Part shown: piece after piece, positions 22,540 through 34,309 of the stretch | Numbering within the stretch: position 1 is the stretch's first letter | Layout of the letters: each line of letters starts with the position of its first letter | NCBI GenBank assembly: GCA_009809945.1 | Contig: WTPW01001110.1 | Coordinates: forward strand, 59,822 to 123,821 | Source: Gigaspora margarita | Lineage: Eukaryota > Glomeromycota > Glomeromycetes > Diversisporales > Gigasporaceae | Length of the DNA stretch: 64,000 nucleotides | Direction of reading: 5' to 3' | Made by a program: the position numbers and the translations under genes | Notes under the pieces: model-generated | The model's database searches: none | What the model was told of the DNA's origin: nothing | The model's input: only the letters and a program-made list of their open reading frames with translations

Positions 22540-23570
22540 TTTGTGTACATTTGAATTACCATGATTTCTACCATAATTTTGTAAAAATTCTCTTACGAAA
22601 CTTGCTCGCTATTCTAGTGTGTATTTAAGGTTGATTTAGCTTCATTGGAATTATCACGAATTCCATCATGAGTTATGGTAAACAATTCTGTTACAAAACT
22701 TACCAATTATCTTGGTATGTTACTATAGTTGAGCTGATTTGCAATTAAATTTACTGTTAGTTCTATTGCAAAACGATTTCTACAGAACTTATTATCGCTC
22801 TTTTCAATATAGTTGTATTTGATCAGTTTGCAAGCTCAGTGAGTCTTACGATCATGATACATATAATATAAATTTTCAGATCCCATTTACTATATTAAAT
22901 ATAATAAAAATACCAAAAAGTAATGAAATAGATTCTGAAAATATAACGAATTTAGGTAATTGCTTGTATTGTAATTAAAGAACTCACGAAGCTCATAAAA
23001 AACAATCAATTGTGATTAAATTAAACTAAATCGAAAAGAATGATAATGCAGTATACAGTGCTTAAAGTTGGTTTGCATTACTATTACTATGATTTTCATC
23101 AAGAGTTACGGTAAACTATTCTTTTTTGAAATTATTTGCTATTCTGGTGACCACTGTATGTAATTTAAAATTGTGTTAGTTTTGTTTTTGCATAGAATTT
23201 CATGATTTCTAATGAGTTATATAGGAAAATTTTGTAACACTTGCCTGCTATTCTAGCAATCACAGTGTGGTCGAGTTAGTTGTATTTGATTTTTGTACGG
23301 CTAAATTTGAATTAGTCGAAGTTTTTAGTTTGCATTGGTGAGCTACTATAAAATTATTCTGTTAATGAGAGTTAGCTTGTATTAGAATATTGTGAATTAC
23401 TATAAAAAATCTGTTATAAACCTATTCGACAAACAAAACACATTTAATGTTGAGTTTGTATTATGAATTACTGTAAGGTTGTATTAGTTTGCGTTAAAAA
23501 TTGTTATGATTTCTACCATTAGATATTGTAAAAATTCAGTTAACCTTACTATTTTGGCGATACATAGCAT
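22540..23570 (+). repeat. Degenerate tandem repeat, about 100-bp unit
   Basis: Units carry ATGATTTCTACCAT, a GGTAAA-like block, TTCTGTTACAAAACTT and GCTATTCTGG in that order. Copies start near 22,557, 22,652, 23,083, 23,196 and 23,491. All reading frames are interrupted. Confidence 0.6.
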
Positions 23571-23939
23571 GCGACTCACTAACGCATGTTATTAAAGTTA
23601 TCTTTATATCAGTTAATCTAAAATCTACAAATTATATATAACAGATAAAAATCGAATTTATAGATGCCAATCGAATATGAATAAAAATAACTGGTCATTC
23701 CTGATTTTCGCATGCATTTTTTTTTTATTATTAATTCATTAATTACAAATTATGACAACATAGATCATGCATAATTACAGTTACTGATGATCATAATCCT
23801 TATAAAGTTAACTAACTGATTTAATTTTATGAGTTTATGCACATATATGCAAGTCTGTCCAATCAGATAGTTTAAAGGGGACATTTGCATATGGGGCATC
23901 ATTTTATAATTTTAGAAAATTATTATATTTTTAAATATA

Positions 23940-24330
23940 TTGGAAAAGGTGGTAGTGCGTTGAAATAGTTGTAGAGAAAAACTTGCGCAGAAAAGCGATA
24001 GTATTAAAGGAGTGGTGAGATTAGGAAGGGATAGTATCGGAGAAGAGTAATGTTGAAAAAGAGGTATCAGGGGAAGGGTGGTGTTGGGGAAGAATAGTAT
24101 TTAGGAAGAATAGTATTTGAAAAGAGTGATATTAGAAAAGGGAAAGGCAGTATTGGGAAGGGTGGTGTCGGGGATGAGTGGTGTTTAGAAAGAGAGTATT
24201 AGTGAAGTCGGTGTCAGAAACAAATGGTGTTTGAAAATAATTGGTGTTAGGGAAGGGTAATGTTAGAGAAAGGTGATTTCAGGGAAAGGTGGTGTCAGGA
24301 AAGAATGGTGTTGAAAGAATAGTATCAGTT
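23940..24330 (+). repeat. Purine-rich minisatellite inside the hAT-like element
   Basis: Units like GGTGGTGTCGGGGAAGAGTG and AGTATTTGAAAAGAGTG repeat with drift. It is the inverted counterpart of the pyrimidine-rich block at 21,470-21,880. Confidence 0.7.
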
Positions 24331-24912
24331 ATAGTGATAATATGATATAATCGGTCATAAATTATGACTGATCTAACAATTTGACCGATTAAGCATTCAA
24401 CCAATCAAAATACACGATCAATCATGATCGATCAACCGATTTTGACTGATCAACCAATTTTGACCGATCAAAGCACATAATCGATTATTGATCAATTTAT
24501 CTTGTATATGTTCGATCAATGATCGATCACAAAAATTTGACTGATTCCAACCTCGAATCAAAAGTATATTATTTTGCAAACTATAATAATTAGTCATTTA
24601 AATATTTTAATATTAAATTATATTAACAATATATTAAAATAATTTAGTTCTTATTTGCAAACTATATATTAATTAAAGAAAATTACTATTTTTATCATAG
24701 TATTTTGCTATTTCTAATATAGTTATACAAGATTTTCTATTTTTAAAATTCAAAATAATAAACCTAATTCTATCTCTAATTTTACTAACACTAATCCTAA
24801 CCCTAAAAACTAATAAATAAATCTTCTTTGGCTTCTAATTAAAAGTTGTATAGTTTTTGACACTTAAAAACTATATTTGTCCTATTTTTAAAATTTAAAA
24901 ATTTAAGTTTTG

Positions 24913-25227
24913 ATTTATTTAGGACCTTGAACCTCTAGTACAGAGGTCATACTTTAATTTTTCAGCAAAAACTCCTAAAATATAAAAAGCAAAAAAACTA
25001 ATTTTGACAATTATTTTAGCATTTAGTACTCCAGTTTGAATAAACTTTTTTTTTAAATAACGCCTTTAGTAAGGTGCATCTAACAAAAAAAGTTCATTCA
25101 ATTCTGTTTACTAGATCAAAAGTTATTTTAAAAAAAATGTGTTTATTATTTTTAGCAAATTGGGCCAAAATTGATCAAAAAATCTAGTTATGACCTATAT
25201 AAAAGATGTTCGAGGGCCTATTTATTT
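24913..25227 (+). mobile_element. AGGACC-family TIR element, perfect 8-bp TSD (299 bp)
   Basis: The element at 24921-25219. The left end is AGGACCTTGAACCTCTAGTA and the right end is decayed to AGATGTTCGAGGGCCT. ATTTATTT is duplicated exactly at 24913-24920 and 25220-25227. The interior matches the other copies (TTCAATTCTGTTTACTAGAT). Confidence 0.85.
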
Positions 25228-26364
25228 CAAAAATAGATTTTTAATATTTTTAAAGTTGCTTAAATTTGATTGGCCAAATTTTTTATATGTTGATTGGTTA
25301 AAAGTTTTTTAAAAATTTATTATATAATTTCAACCCAATTTGATTGGTTATTTGTTCTAATGTGTCTTATTTTTGACTTTTTTTATATATTATCATTTAA
25401 AAATACTATATTTTTTAAAGCTATATATTTTAAAAAGTTAATATATTTTGTTAGAAAACAAAGCTGCTAAGTTGTAGTAAATTAATTTAGCTTTAAAATA
25501 GTGGCTTTCTTTTTTTAATATTATTTTTAGATCAAAAGTTATTGACCAGTTTGTGTAGTCTTTAAGTGTTACACACTATAGAGTTTATTTTTCTGATTCT
25601 AATAGTAGTTAAATTATTAAAATTGGCCTGGATCCCAAGATTCTTAGAATTAAAGAAGAGAACATAAGAATAAGCAAATTTACTATTACACAAAGTACTA
25701 TAAGTTGTCAAATGAAAAATCATAATTTTCGCAGAATTTTATTATTATAATTAACTTTGAACTCTTAAGTAAAGTTGTTCTTGAGCTCAAAAAAATACTA
25801 GTTATTTAAGACGTGTTTTATTATTTATTAATAAAATTTTCATTACAATAAAAAATTTTTTCAAAATATATGTAAAAAAAAAAATAATATAAAGTTAAAA
25901 AAAAGCTATTAAATAAAATCATAATTTGCACAGAATTTTATTATTACAATTAACTTGGGTTTTTAAGTAATTTGTTCTTTAGCTCAAAAAAATGCTAGTT
26001 TTTTAAGACGAGATTTATTATTTTCTTAGTAAAATTTTTTACTATGGTGCACCAAGTCACTTCTCATCAAATTATGATAGCTTTTTTAAAATCTTATAAC
26101 TATAAAATCTAAATAATTATTTAATAAATAATCGATAAAAATAAATTTTTATCTTTAGCTCTATTAAACTTATTGATTAAAATTTTTTAAGAAGTCCAAA
26201 TATCAAAATTATAAGATATTAAAATTTAAAAAATTTATACAATTTATTATATAAGCTATAAAATTGGTGCCTTGTTGTTATATATAAATTACATCAAAAT
26301 TGGTATTACATATATTCAATCTACATAAAATTGGTGTGAAAGTGATAAATCCATTATAAAATTT

Positions 26365-26525
26365 TTTAAAGCGATATATAATGATTATAATCAGCTTAAT
26401 CGATTATAATCAATTAATTTTAATCAATTGTAATTGTTTGAGAACTAAACAATTATAATTAATTATAGATATATATCGATTTTTAATTGGCAATAATCAA
26501 TTATATAAAAAATCGATTAATTGAT
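26365..26525. repeat. Cluster of CGATTATAATCAATT-type palindromes
   Basis: AATCGATTATAATCAATT, CAATTGTAATTG and ATCGATTAATTGATAA lie within 160 bp. The pattern is like the arrays in TAGNG hAT-like elements, but no termini are visible. Confidence 0.5.
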
Positions 26526-26547
26526 AATCCACCTGTCAACTAAAGAG

Positions 26548-27232
26548 TGACAAAATGTGGTGTGCTTCTATCTAAAAGTTTTTTTACTAAGTTAACAGTA
26601 CATGTTCACTAATTAAAAGTTGTAGAGCTCGTTGAGACGCATCTAACAGTAGTTAGATCATCCAAATCGGCCCAGTGGATGGAGAGATATCGTCAAAAAA
26701 TGATTGGCTGACTATATAAAATCTCTATATAAACAAACATTGTTTATATAAAGATTTTATATAATCAGTCAATCATTTTTCAATAATATCTCTTTATCTA
26801 CTAGGAGGACCCCGGACATATAGTACAGAGGTCATACGTTACGCATTTCAGCAAAAACCCCCGAAATTTGAAAAGCAAAAAAACAGTTTTTGGCAATTAT
26901 CTTGACATCCAGTGGTCCAATTTGAATGAACTTTTTTTAAAATGAAGCTCTCAGTGAGGCGCATCCAACAAAAAAAGTCCATTCAATTCTGATTACTGGA
27001 TCGGAAGTTATTTAAGTAAATAGATTTTGACATTTTCAGCAAATTAGGTCAAAATTGGCCAAAATCCAGTTATGACCTATATGAAAGATGTCTGGGGTCC
27101 TCTACTAGGCCAATTTTGATAATCTAGCTACCTTAGATGCGTCTCAATAAGCTCTACAACTTTCAATTAGTGGACATGTGCCATTAACTTAGTAAAAAAA
27201 AACTTTTAGATGGAAGCATGCCACATTTCGCC
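26548..27232. mobile_element. Foldback element split by an AGGACC insertion
   Basis: The left arm from CAAAATGTGGTGTGCTTC and the right arm ending GCATGCCACATTTCG mirror each other for over 100 bp (GACGCATCTAACAG versus TTAGATGCGTCTC). The AGGACC element at 26,806-27,101 sits in the right half. A further half-copy in the right-arm sense follows at 27,264-27,432. Confidence 0.8.
26798..27109 (+). mobile_element. AGGACC-family TIR element, best preserved copy (296 bp)
   Basis: The element at 26806-27101 has ends AGGACCCCGGACAT and ATGTCTGGGGTCCT. CTACTAGG is duplicated perfectly at 26798-26805 and 27102-27109. It retains several CG dinucleotides (CCCGAAATT, GGCGCATCC, GATCGGAAG), so it is the youngest copy here. 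It has no coding frame. Confidence 0.93.
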
Positions 27233-27263
27233 TATAGTAATTTTCATATGTAATCTCCATCAC

Positions 27264-27432
27264 GGGATTTTATATAGTTGGCCAATCATTTTTTTATAAT
27301 ATTTTGCCATCCACTAGGCTGATTTGAATGATCTAACCACTGTTAGATGCGTCTCGACAAGCTCTATAACTTTCAATTAGTGGATATATATCGTTAACTT
27401 AATAAGAAAAAAATTTTAAATAGAAGCATACC
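27264..27432. repeat. Half-copy of the 26.5 kb foldback element
   Basis: Shares GTTAGATGCGTCTC, CAATTAGTGGA and the CCACATTTCG terminus with the neighbouring foldback element, in the same sense as that element's right arm. Confidence 0.75.
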
Positions 27433-27486
27433 ACATTTCGTTATACTCCAAGTAACAGGCGAATTATCAATTAATATCAATAGTTT

Positions 27487-27840
27487 ACAAAATTCATAAA
27501 TTTTAGTTAAACCTTAGACCTGTGTTTCTTGATAACCAGTAATTAGAATTGTATCAAATTTTTAATACCAATAGTATCGATATCAATCTAAAACATATTA
27601 AAATATTAGCAAATTTAAACTGGTAGTTCTTGAGTAATTGCTTGCATATGATAGTCAATTTTTTCAAATAACTGATTATATTACAAACAATTACTCAAGA
27701 ACTACTAGTTAAAATTTTCTGATATTTTAATGTGTTTTAGACCAATATTGATACTATTTGCTCTAAAAATTTGAGCCAATTCTAATTATTGGTTATCAAG
27801 AAACTCAGTTCTAAAGTTTAACTAAAATTTATGAATTTTG
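27487..27840. mobile_element. Foldback MITE, 354 bp
   Basis: Left arm CAAAATTCATAAATTTTAGTT onward, right arm AACTAAAATTTATGAATTTTG. The arms extend through TTTCTTGATAACCAGTAATT and its mirror and meet near 27,650 (AGTAATTGCTTGCATATGA). Confidence 0.82.
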
Positions 27841-28149
27841 ATTATAATCAATACTTATCTACTAAGTTACAAATTGTATATCTAGCCAATCTAAATTTGG
27901 TGTATCTTGAATATATCTAGCCAAATTTGGCATTCTGTAAACATATCTAGCCAAATTTGGCGCATTTGATGAGAAGTGACTTGGTGCACCATACAATAAA
28001 AAACCTATATAAAGAAAAATAATTTATTGTTTAATAGTAAATTTGCTAATTCTTATGCTCTCTTCTTTGATTCCAGATATCTTGAAATCTACTAAGCTGA
28101 TTTTGATGATTTAACTACTATTAGAATTAGAAAAAAAAATAAGCTCTAC

Positions 28150-28285
28150 AACTAGTATTCTGCAAGATCTAATTCAAGATCTGGATCTGGTACTTTAAAT
28201 TGAATTGAATCTATAATTTATAAGATCCACTAGATCCAAAGAATCTGATCTAAAGATCTGTTTAAATCTATTCATACTAATTAGT
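28150..28285. repeat. Cluster of AGATCTGGATC motifs
   Basis: AAGATCTAATTCAAGATCTGGATCTGG and related GATCC/GATCT words occur here and again at 29,775-29,910. It resembles the palindrome arrays of the hAT-like elements, but termini and TSD are not visible. Confidence 0.45.
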
Positions 28286-28339
28286 TGTACTTTACAAACT
28301 CTGATTGGTTAATATAAACTACTATCATTACAATTACTG

Positions 28340-28546
28340 ATTTAAAATTAGTAGATGCTTGAAAAATTTTCTTGTTTTTGAAACCTTTTAGTTTTGTCTT
28401 ATGAATCAGAAACTATATTGTAGTCTTTAGAACTTTGGTCCAATAATGGTGATACAATTTCTAAAGAGTTAGATAATTCATAAGACAAAACTGAAAGGTT
28501 TCAAAAATGAGAAAATTTTTCAAGTATCCTACTAATTTTCAAATTA
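28340..28546. mobile_element. Foldback MITE, about 207 bp
   Basis: Arms AATTAGTAGATGCTTGAAAA and TTTTCAAGTATCCTACTAATT extend over about 65 bp to TGTCTTATGAAT and ATTCATAAGACA. Confidence 0.82.
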
Positions 28547-28548
28547 GT

Positions 28549-28859
28549 TATAAAACAGGACCCCAGACATCTAGTAAGAAGATCATACTTGAAATTTTTT
28601 AGCAAAAACACCTAAAATTTAAGAAGCAAAAAACAGTTTTTGGCAATTATTTGGCATCCAGTAGTCCAATTTGAATAGATCTTTTTTTAAAATGAAGCTC
28701 TCAGTGAGGTGCATCTAATAAAAAAGGTTTGTTCAATTCTGATTACTGGATTAGAAGTTATTGAAGTAAATAGATTTTGCTATTTTTAGCAAATTAGATC
28801 AAAATTGGCCAAAATCCAGTTATGACCTATATGAGAGATGTCTAGGATCCTTATAAAAT
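28549..28859 (+). mobile_element. AGGACC-family TIR element (295 bp) with TSD
   Basis: The element at 28557-28851 has ends AGGACCCCAGACATCT and AGATGTCTAGGATCCT. Flanking octamers TATAAAAC and TATAAAAT match at 7 of 8 positions. The interior is colinear with the 26.8 kb copy. Confidence 0.88.
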
Positions 28860-29036
28860 GTAATAATAAATCTTATGAATTTGATATATAAACTTGCTTT
28901 ACTAACTTTAATTTTATATATGATACTTAGCAATTAAATTAATATGAATAAAATAATTTTATGTATTATAATAACAAATAAGTATTTATAATCTTGATTT
29001 GTTATACTAATTTTAATGACCTTTATAATGTGGATG

Positions 29037-29050
29037 AATTGACTATATAA
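29037..29050. repeat. Target-site duplication of the 29 kb SINE (imperfect)
   Basis: AATTGACTATATAA matches AATTAACTGTATAA at 29584-29597 at 12 of 14 positions. Confidence 0.75.
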
Positions 29051-29585
29051 GACCTGCAGGCTGATAGCATAGTGGTTATGCTCTCTGATTGCAAATCAAA
29101 GGTTGCTAGTTCAAATTTCTCTAGAGGCAAATGAAAAAAAATAGCTGGTTAGAAAACTAAAATACCGTAAAAAGACAAAAACCCAGGATGTATATAGACA
29201 GACTTAATTGAGCAGTTGCTATTATCAAATTTGTGTCAGTGAAATAAAATGAGTTAGAACCTGATTTGGATTATCTTAAATTACCAAACATTATGCGAGA
29301 CCTAAGTCTAAAAAGATACTATATGAACTTGTAGTGCAGAAGTTCTGAGATGTTATTCATACCAATATTTAACCTAGCGGTCTTGAGTATTCAGGCTGAT
29401 AGAAGGTGGTGCTAGGAGAATAAATACTTGGTGCCCACTAGGCATTTGGGTGGTCTGAAATAGGGCTAGCCAGATGTAAGGTTATATAGAAATAGTTTAA
29501 TACATGTACCTGTGTACATTTGTTGTATATAATAAATAAAGTATTAAGCACATATAAGCAACTAGTGCAAATATAAAAAAAAAAA
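29051..29585 (+). mobile_element. tRNA-derived SINE, older subfamily (copy 1)
   Basis: The tRNA-like head GACCTGCAGGCTGATAGCAT contains an A-box-like TAGCATAGTGG and a degraded B box (AGTTCAAATTT). The head and first 200 bp (AAATAAAATGAGTTAG) match the copy at 56,997-57,517; the 3' halves differ. It ends in an A run at about 29,575-29,585. It is CpG-poor, so it is older than the 466, 17,588 and 35,681 copies. Confidence 0.85.
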
Positions 29586-29591
29586 TTAACT

Positions 29592-31500
29592 GTATAATGG
29601 TAATGAAGTATTTTTGTAAAATTATTTAATTTTACAATTAATAAAATATTTTTATACTTATAGATTAAATAATTAATAACAATAAATATTTTTATACTTC
29701 TTGTAAATAACCACACATATTTACTCTTAATAGATCTTAAATGGGTCATAATATTAAACATGTTAGTTGTACAACTATATCAGATCCAGATTCAGATCTG
29801 GATCTTTGGCTTTGAATTCAGATCTGAACATGAATTTAATCTGGTTTTTAGATTAGATCCTGATCTTTTAAAATATCCATCTGATCTGATCTGTGCAGAA
29901 CACTATCTACAAGTTTTATTAAAAGCCAAAAAAGGTTTACTTATTAGTTTTCAAGTTAAAATTATAATATACATTTAATATATTAATAGTTAGGATTTCA
30001 CTATGCTACCAGTAGGACATTATACTATATTGTGACAGTTTTTAAAAGTAAATTCTAGAAATTTAAAAAATAAACTATTTTTTTAAATTATATACTTTAC
30101 TTTATTGAAGTAATCATAACATGTACCAATTGTTAAAATAGCTTTAACTGCTATTTCTAATTTTATATAATTTTTTTTGTCTAGAAAATTTAGTAAAATC
30201 AAATTTTTATATAGTATTTACTAGTTACCTTATAAACTTTAAACATTATTAAAAAATTATTTTATTATATAATTTTTAAAATTTTAATAAAAGTTATAAA
30301 AATAAGTGTTCTGATTATAATAAAGTTAAAATTATTAAAATTAATATAATATATAACAAATAATTTCAATTTAAAATTTTTACTAACTTTTATTATTAAA
30401 TATTTGTTTAGATTTTATATATAAAAAATAGATGAAATTTTTTAAATTTTAAAGTTATATAAATTTTGATAAATTTGTTTATCTTTATAAATTTTAATAA
30501 ATTAAAATTAAATACTAAATTTTTACAACTTTTATTAATAATTTTAGAAAATATATTTAATAAAAAAATTTTTAAATCTTAGCTAAAAATCAAAGATCTT
30601 ATATGAATTACTAAAAATAGTAATAATTTCTATTATTATTGTACAAAACTTATATTATAAGTTAAAAATTTTATTATATAACTAATTATAATTGTTTAAC
30701 TATTACTTATTTTAAATCTTTTTTATATAACTAACTATTATTTTATAAAATTTATTAATAACTTTAAGACTATAGTTGTTTTAAATAGTGTACTACTAGT
30801 AGTACATCAAAATTTGCCAAAAGTAACTGTTTAAAAAAAATTTTTTTCTTAACAACTTTATTAATAATATAAAAAAAAAATACAACCAAGCTATTCTTTT
30901 ATATTTATCAGATTTTTGTATATAAAAATTATTTAAATTTATAATTTTTTAGATTTTTAATTTATTTTTTTAACTGTACTACCAGTAGTACAAAAAGTGA
31001 AATGCTAACTATTAATTTTAAAAATAGAAAAATTTTGTATAACCAGAGTAAAAATAGCAAAATACTATAGTAGAAATAGGTATTCCCTAATTAAATCACA
31101 AATAAAAAAACTATTGTTTTTATTATATTAAAATTTCTCATAGTATATAAAATAAAAAATTCAATAAAATTAGAACTATTATGTAGGATTAAATTAAATT
31201 TTGTTAATTGTTTAATTTTTTTTTAAGCAATTTTCTAACTTGATTATATAAGATCTAATCAATTTCATAAGATGAACTTAATTAATTATAGACCTGATCA
31301 ATTATTGCAAAAAGTATTTGATATTAAAATTGGATTTTTCTTGGTATTACTATAATGCATTTGATATATAAAAATAATGCAAATTGATTACAAATATAAT
31401 GCTATATAACATCCTCTGCTATAAGTTTCAATTATATCAAAGATTTAAACAAAATCATAAACAATACAGTTGTATATAAAATTGAAGATCAAATAAAATC
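29592..31500. other. AT-rich intergenic DNA
   Basis: Contains the AGATCTGGATC cluster at 29,775-29,910 and long A/T tracts. The opposed frames at 29438-29761 and 29760-29978 have no motif. TACTACTAGTAGTAC-like words recur near 30,790 and 30,980 (ACCAGTAGTAC). Confidence 0.4.
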
Positions 31501-31779
31501 TAAAAAAGTTAAGGCTTTTCTCTATGATTTTTTTTTTTTTTTTGCAACTTTTATTTTTTTTTGTCACTAAACCAAACTTTTTTTTTGTTACTAAACCAAA
31601 TACTTCTTTTATTCTAAGCCAAACACTTTTTTTTTGAATATTTATAACCTATCTTTTTCTCAAATATTTCTTTTGATATATTTTTTCTTTATACTTCTAA
31701 AATATTTCTTCCAATAAATATTTTCTTTTCAATATTAAAACAATTAAAAAAATAATAAAACTCTTTAAAATGCAATATA

Positions 31780-32230
31780 TCTAAACATCAACAAGAACCT
31801 CTTATTGTAATCAAACCTTTAACAAAAAATTTATTACCTTTATCTAAAATTTTACTTTCAACTGGACTTAATCAAATTGGTTCTTCTACAACTCAAAATT
31901 CTCCTGTTTGATCTTTATTACATTCTTCTGACCAAATTTTTACTACTTGCTATACCCTCAACATCTGTTTATTCAACTACTTCTTCTACAAAATTAATTA
32001 TTAGTTATTCAATTTTTTTTGTTATTATATCATCATCTGAATTAACTTCTGCTTTATTTAACTTAAATTAAAGATATCTGTCTCTTTGTCTATTCAAAAG
32101 CATGTACACAGAAAAACAACAAACTATTTAATGAAAAAGTTATTTGAAGAGTCAGAAGCAGGTTTTACAATAAATTTAGTTATAAAAAAATTCGTTTGCC
32201 TACTATTTCCCAATTTATAGATTAAATAGT
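31780..32230 (+). pseudogene. Decayed coding relic, unidentified
   Basis: Fragments such as EPLIVIKPLTKNLLPLSK and STGLNQIGSSTTQNSP can be read before stops, and further downstream LFEESEAGFTINLVIKKF. Frames switch repeatedly. It may be the 5' part of the same gene as the coiled-coil fragment at 32,342-32,593. Family unknown. Confidence 0.35.
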
Positions 32231-32341
32231 AGCAAAATTTGTGATAATTTTGAAATTAAGTTGATTAGTACTAATTATTTTTCTCACTTATTGTATTTTT
32301 TATTTTGTTAATATTTTGTTTTTTTTTATCTATTTTTATAG

Positions 32342-32593
32342 AAAATGAAAAAAATGGTTAAAGAAATTGCACAGTTAAGATGCAAAATATCTAATTTGAA
32401 AGCTAAAAACAAATAAGCCAAAGAAGAAATCAATGCTTTAATTATTATTAATAAAGGTCTTGGCAAGGAATCAGATCTGCAATCCAAAACTGCAGAGTTA
32501 ACAATTTTAAAAAATAAAAAAAGTGAAACTAAAAGTGAATTATCTAGTAGTAATAGTAGTAAAGTAGTTCTAAATTATAGCTATCTTAACTAA
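32342..32593 (+). pseudogene. Coiled-coil coding relic
   Basis: One frame, with a single in-frame stop after LKAKNK, reads MKKMVKEIAQLRCKISNL, AKEEINALIIINKGLG and KESDLQSKTAELTILKNK, then a Ser-rich end. Heptad spacing of Ile/Leu among charged residues predicts a coiled coil. T-rich DNA lies on both sides, and Lys-rich purine tracts occur downstream (34,310-34,570 plus). It is clearly a decayed exon of a larger gene whose function I cannot assign. Confidence 0.55.
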
Positions 32594-32639
32594 AAACAGA
32601 AAGATCTTTTGATCAAAAGCACTTGGTAATATTAATATT

Positions 32640-34300
32640 GATTTTTACAATTTTTAATTTTGTTTTCAATTTTTTAGTTTTTTTATCTCTTTTATAATTA
32701 ACTTTTTTTATATTTTTTTTTTAACAATTTTATTTTTTTATGATTTTTAATTTATTTTATGATTTTTATCTTTCTTTATCACAATTTTTCAATTTTTTTT
32801 TATTATAATTTTTAATTATTTTTATTATGATTTTCCTTTTTTTGTAAAATTTTTTTATATATTTTGATTTTAATTTATTTATACTTTTATTGATTTTTTA
32901 TAATTTTTAAAATTTTCTTATGGGTTTAAATTTCTTTTTTATAATTCCATTTTTCTTTTTATAATTTATTCTTTTTTTGCAATTTTAATCTTTTTTTTAT
33001 AATTTTTTTTTGTGAATTTTTAGTATTTTTTATATAATATTCTTTTTATTTATTTTTTGTAAAAATTTTTATGATTTTTAATGTTTTTTTTTAACAATTA
33101 AATTTTTTTCTTTTTTCAATTTTATTATTTTTTTTTTTATAAACTAAGATAAAAGTTTTGTTAAAAATGATTTAGAAAATATTAACTAAAAATTGATAAG
33201 GTTTTTTTAAGCCAGAGCAATAAAGCAATTTTCAATAAATTAATTCTGGAGTTATCATAATTGTTGGCATTAACTTTTACTTTTGCTCAAAAAAAGATTT
33301 TGGATTGATTAGGTGCTTTATATAATACCAAAGAAACTGGTATTTGAAATTTGAGCAAGAAAAAATAAATGAAGACAATTGACATCATTGTGCTAATAAT
33401 AGAATAAATGAAGTATAAAAGTTTATTTTATTATTTTAAAAAAACTAGGTTTTGAATTTTGATATTAATAAATTACTAGACTTAGCCTGCAGGCTATATC
33501 TGATAATTTATAAATATTAAAATCTAAAACCTAGTTGTTTATATTATATTTATTTTTTATTTAATATATTTATATAGTATAATTTTTGATTACAAAAAAA
33601 AAGAAAAAGAATTAAAGTACACAATTATAATATAAATGACAAGTGAAATGAATCACTAAATATGAATAATAAATTTACTTTCAAGAACCAAAATACACTT
33701 ACCAGAAATAAGCAAGACTAATACTGAAGACTGTAGTAAAAGAAATGCTAATATATATGATTATACATGGTATTCTGACAAGGTTTATTAATTTTTTATC
33801 AAATTATTGCTAAATTTTGTAATTTTTGATTTTCTTTTGTTATAAAATTAGCAATCATATAATATATAAAAAAAAAAAAACAGAAAATATAAATGTCATT
33901 TAAAATTTAATAATTTACTAATAATAATTTTTTCTATGATTTTATTAATATTATATAATGATTTTATAATGCTAACAATTTTATTAATATCAATAGATTT
34001 TATTTATATTAATAAATTTATTCAAACTAATGATTTTAATCATACTAATTTTATTTAAACTAATAACTTTATTGATACTAATAATTTTAATAATACTAAT
34101 TTTATTTAAACTAACAATTTTATTAATAATAATAATACTTTTATAGTTAAGAAATTTGTTAAGAAAAACATTGGATGAGCAAGTAAAAAAATCTTAATAT
34201 CACAACAAATAAGAAAATAATATTATGATGATACTGTATTTTTTATGATATATCTAGACCTGAAAATTTATCAGATTGGGCCTATATTTCTAAAGAAATA
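32640..34300. other. T-rich and AT-rich low-complexity DNA
   Basis: 32,640-33,130 is a degenerate TTTTTATAATTTT repeat. 33,140-34,300 has coding-like scraps (for example AGTACACAATTATAATATAA and GAACCAAAATACACTTACC contexts) without a usable frame, and a degenerate CTAATAATTTTATT tandem at 33,940-34,140. Confidence 0.45.
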
Positions 34301-34309
34301 AAGTTGATA

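Larger units (their letters stand above)
20982..24556. mobile_element. Large non-coding hAT-like element (3,575 bp)
   Basis: The left end TAGAGATTGAAATCGATC and the right end (reverse complement TCGAGGTTGGAATCAGTC) form an imperfect inverted repeat, and perfect 8-bp direct repeats flank the unit. Both terminal zones (20,990-21,450 and 24,330-24,550) are packed with TGATCGATCA, ATCGATCA and TGATTGATCA palindromes. Next come a pyrimidine-rich minisatellite (21,470-21,880) and its purine-rich counterpart in opposite orientation (23,940-24,330). The middle (22,540-23,570) is a degenerate tandem of about 100-bp units. No frame over 60 codons is present. It looks like a large non-autonomous element with concentric symmetric layers. 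Confidence 0.75.
25548..28150. repeat. Nested palindromic complex (2.6 kb)
   Basis: Outer arms 25,590-25,700 and 28,030-28,130 are inverted copies (AAGAATAAGCAAATTTACTA mirrored by TAGTAAATTTGCTAATTCTT). A second pair carries GGTGCACCAAGTCACTTCTC (26,045) and GAGAAGTGACTTGGTGCACC (27,972). Inside lie the 26.5-27.2 kb palindrome, the 27.49-27.84 kb foldback and an AGGACC element. Each layer looks like an insertion into an older one. Confidence 0.7.

Noticed and set aside
29438..29978. Two opposed frames of 107 and 72 codons
   Set aside because: AT-driven composition, overlap with the SINE tail and the AGATCTGGATC cluster, and no motif.
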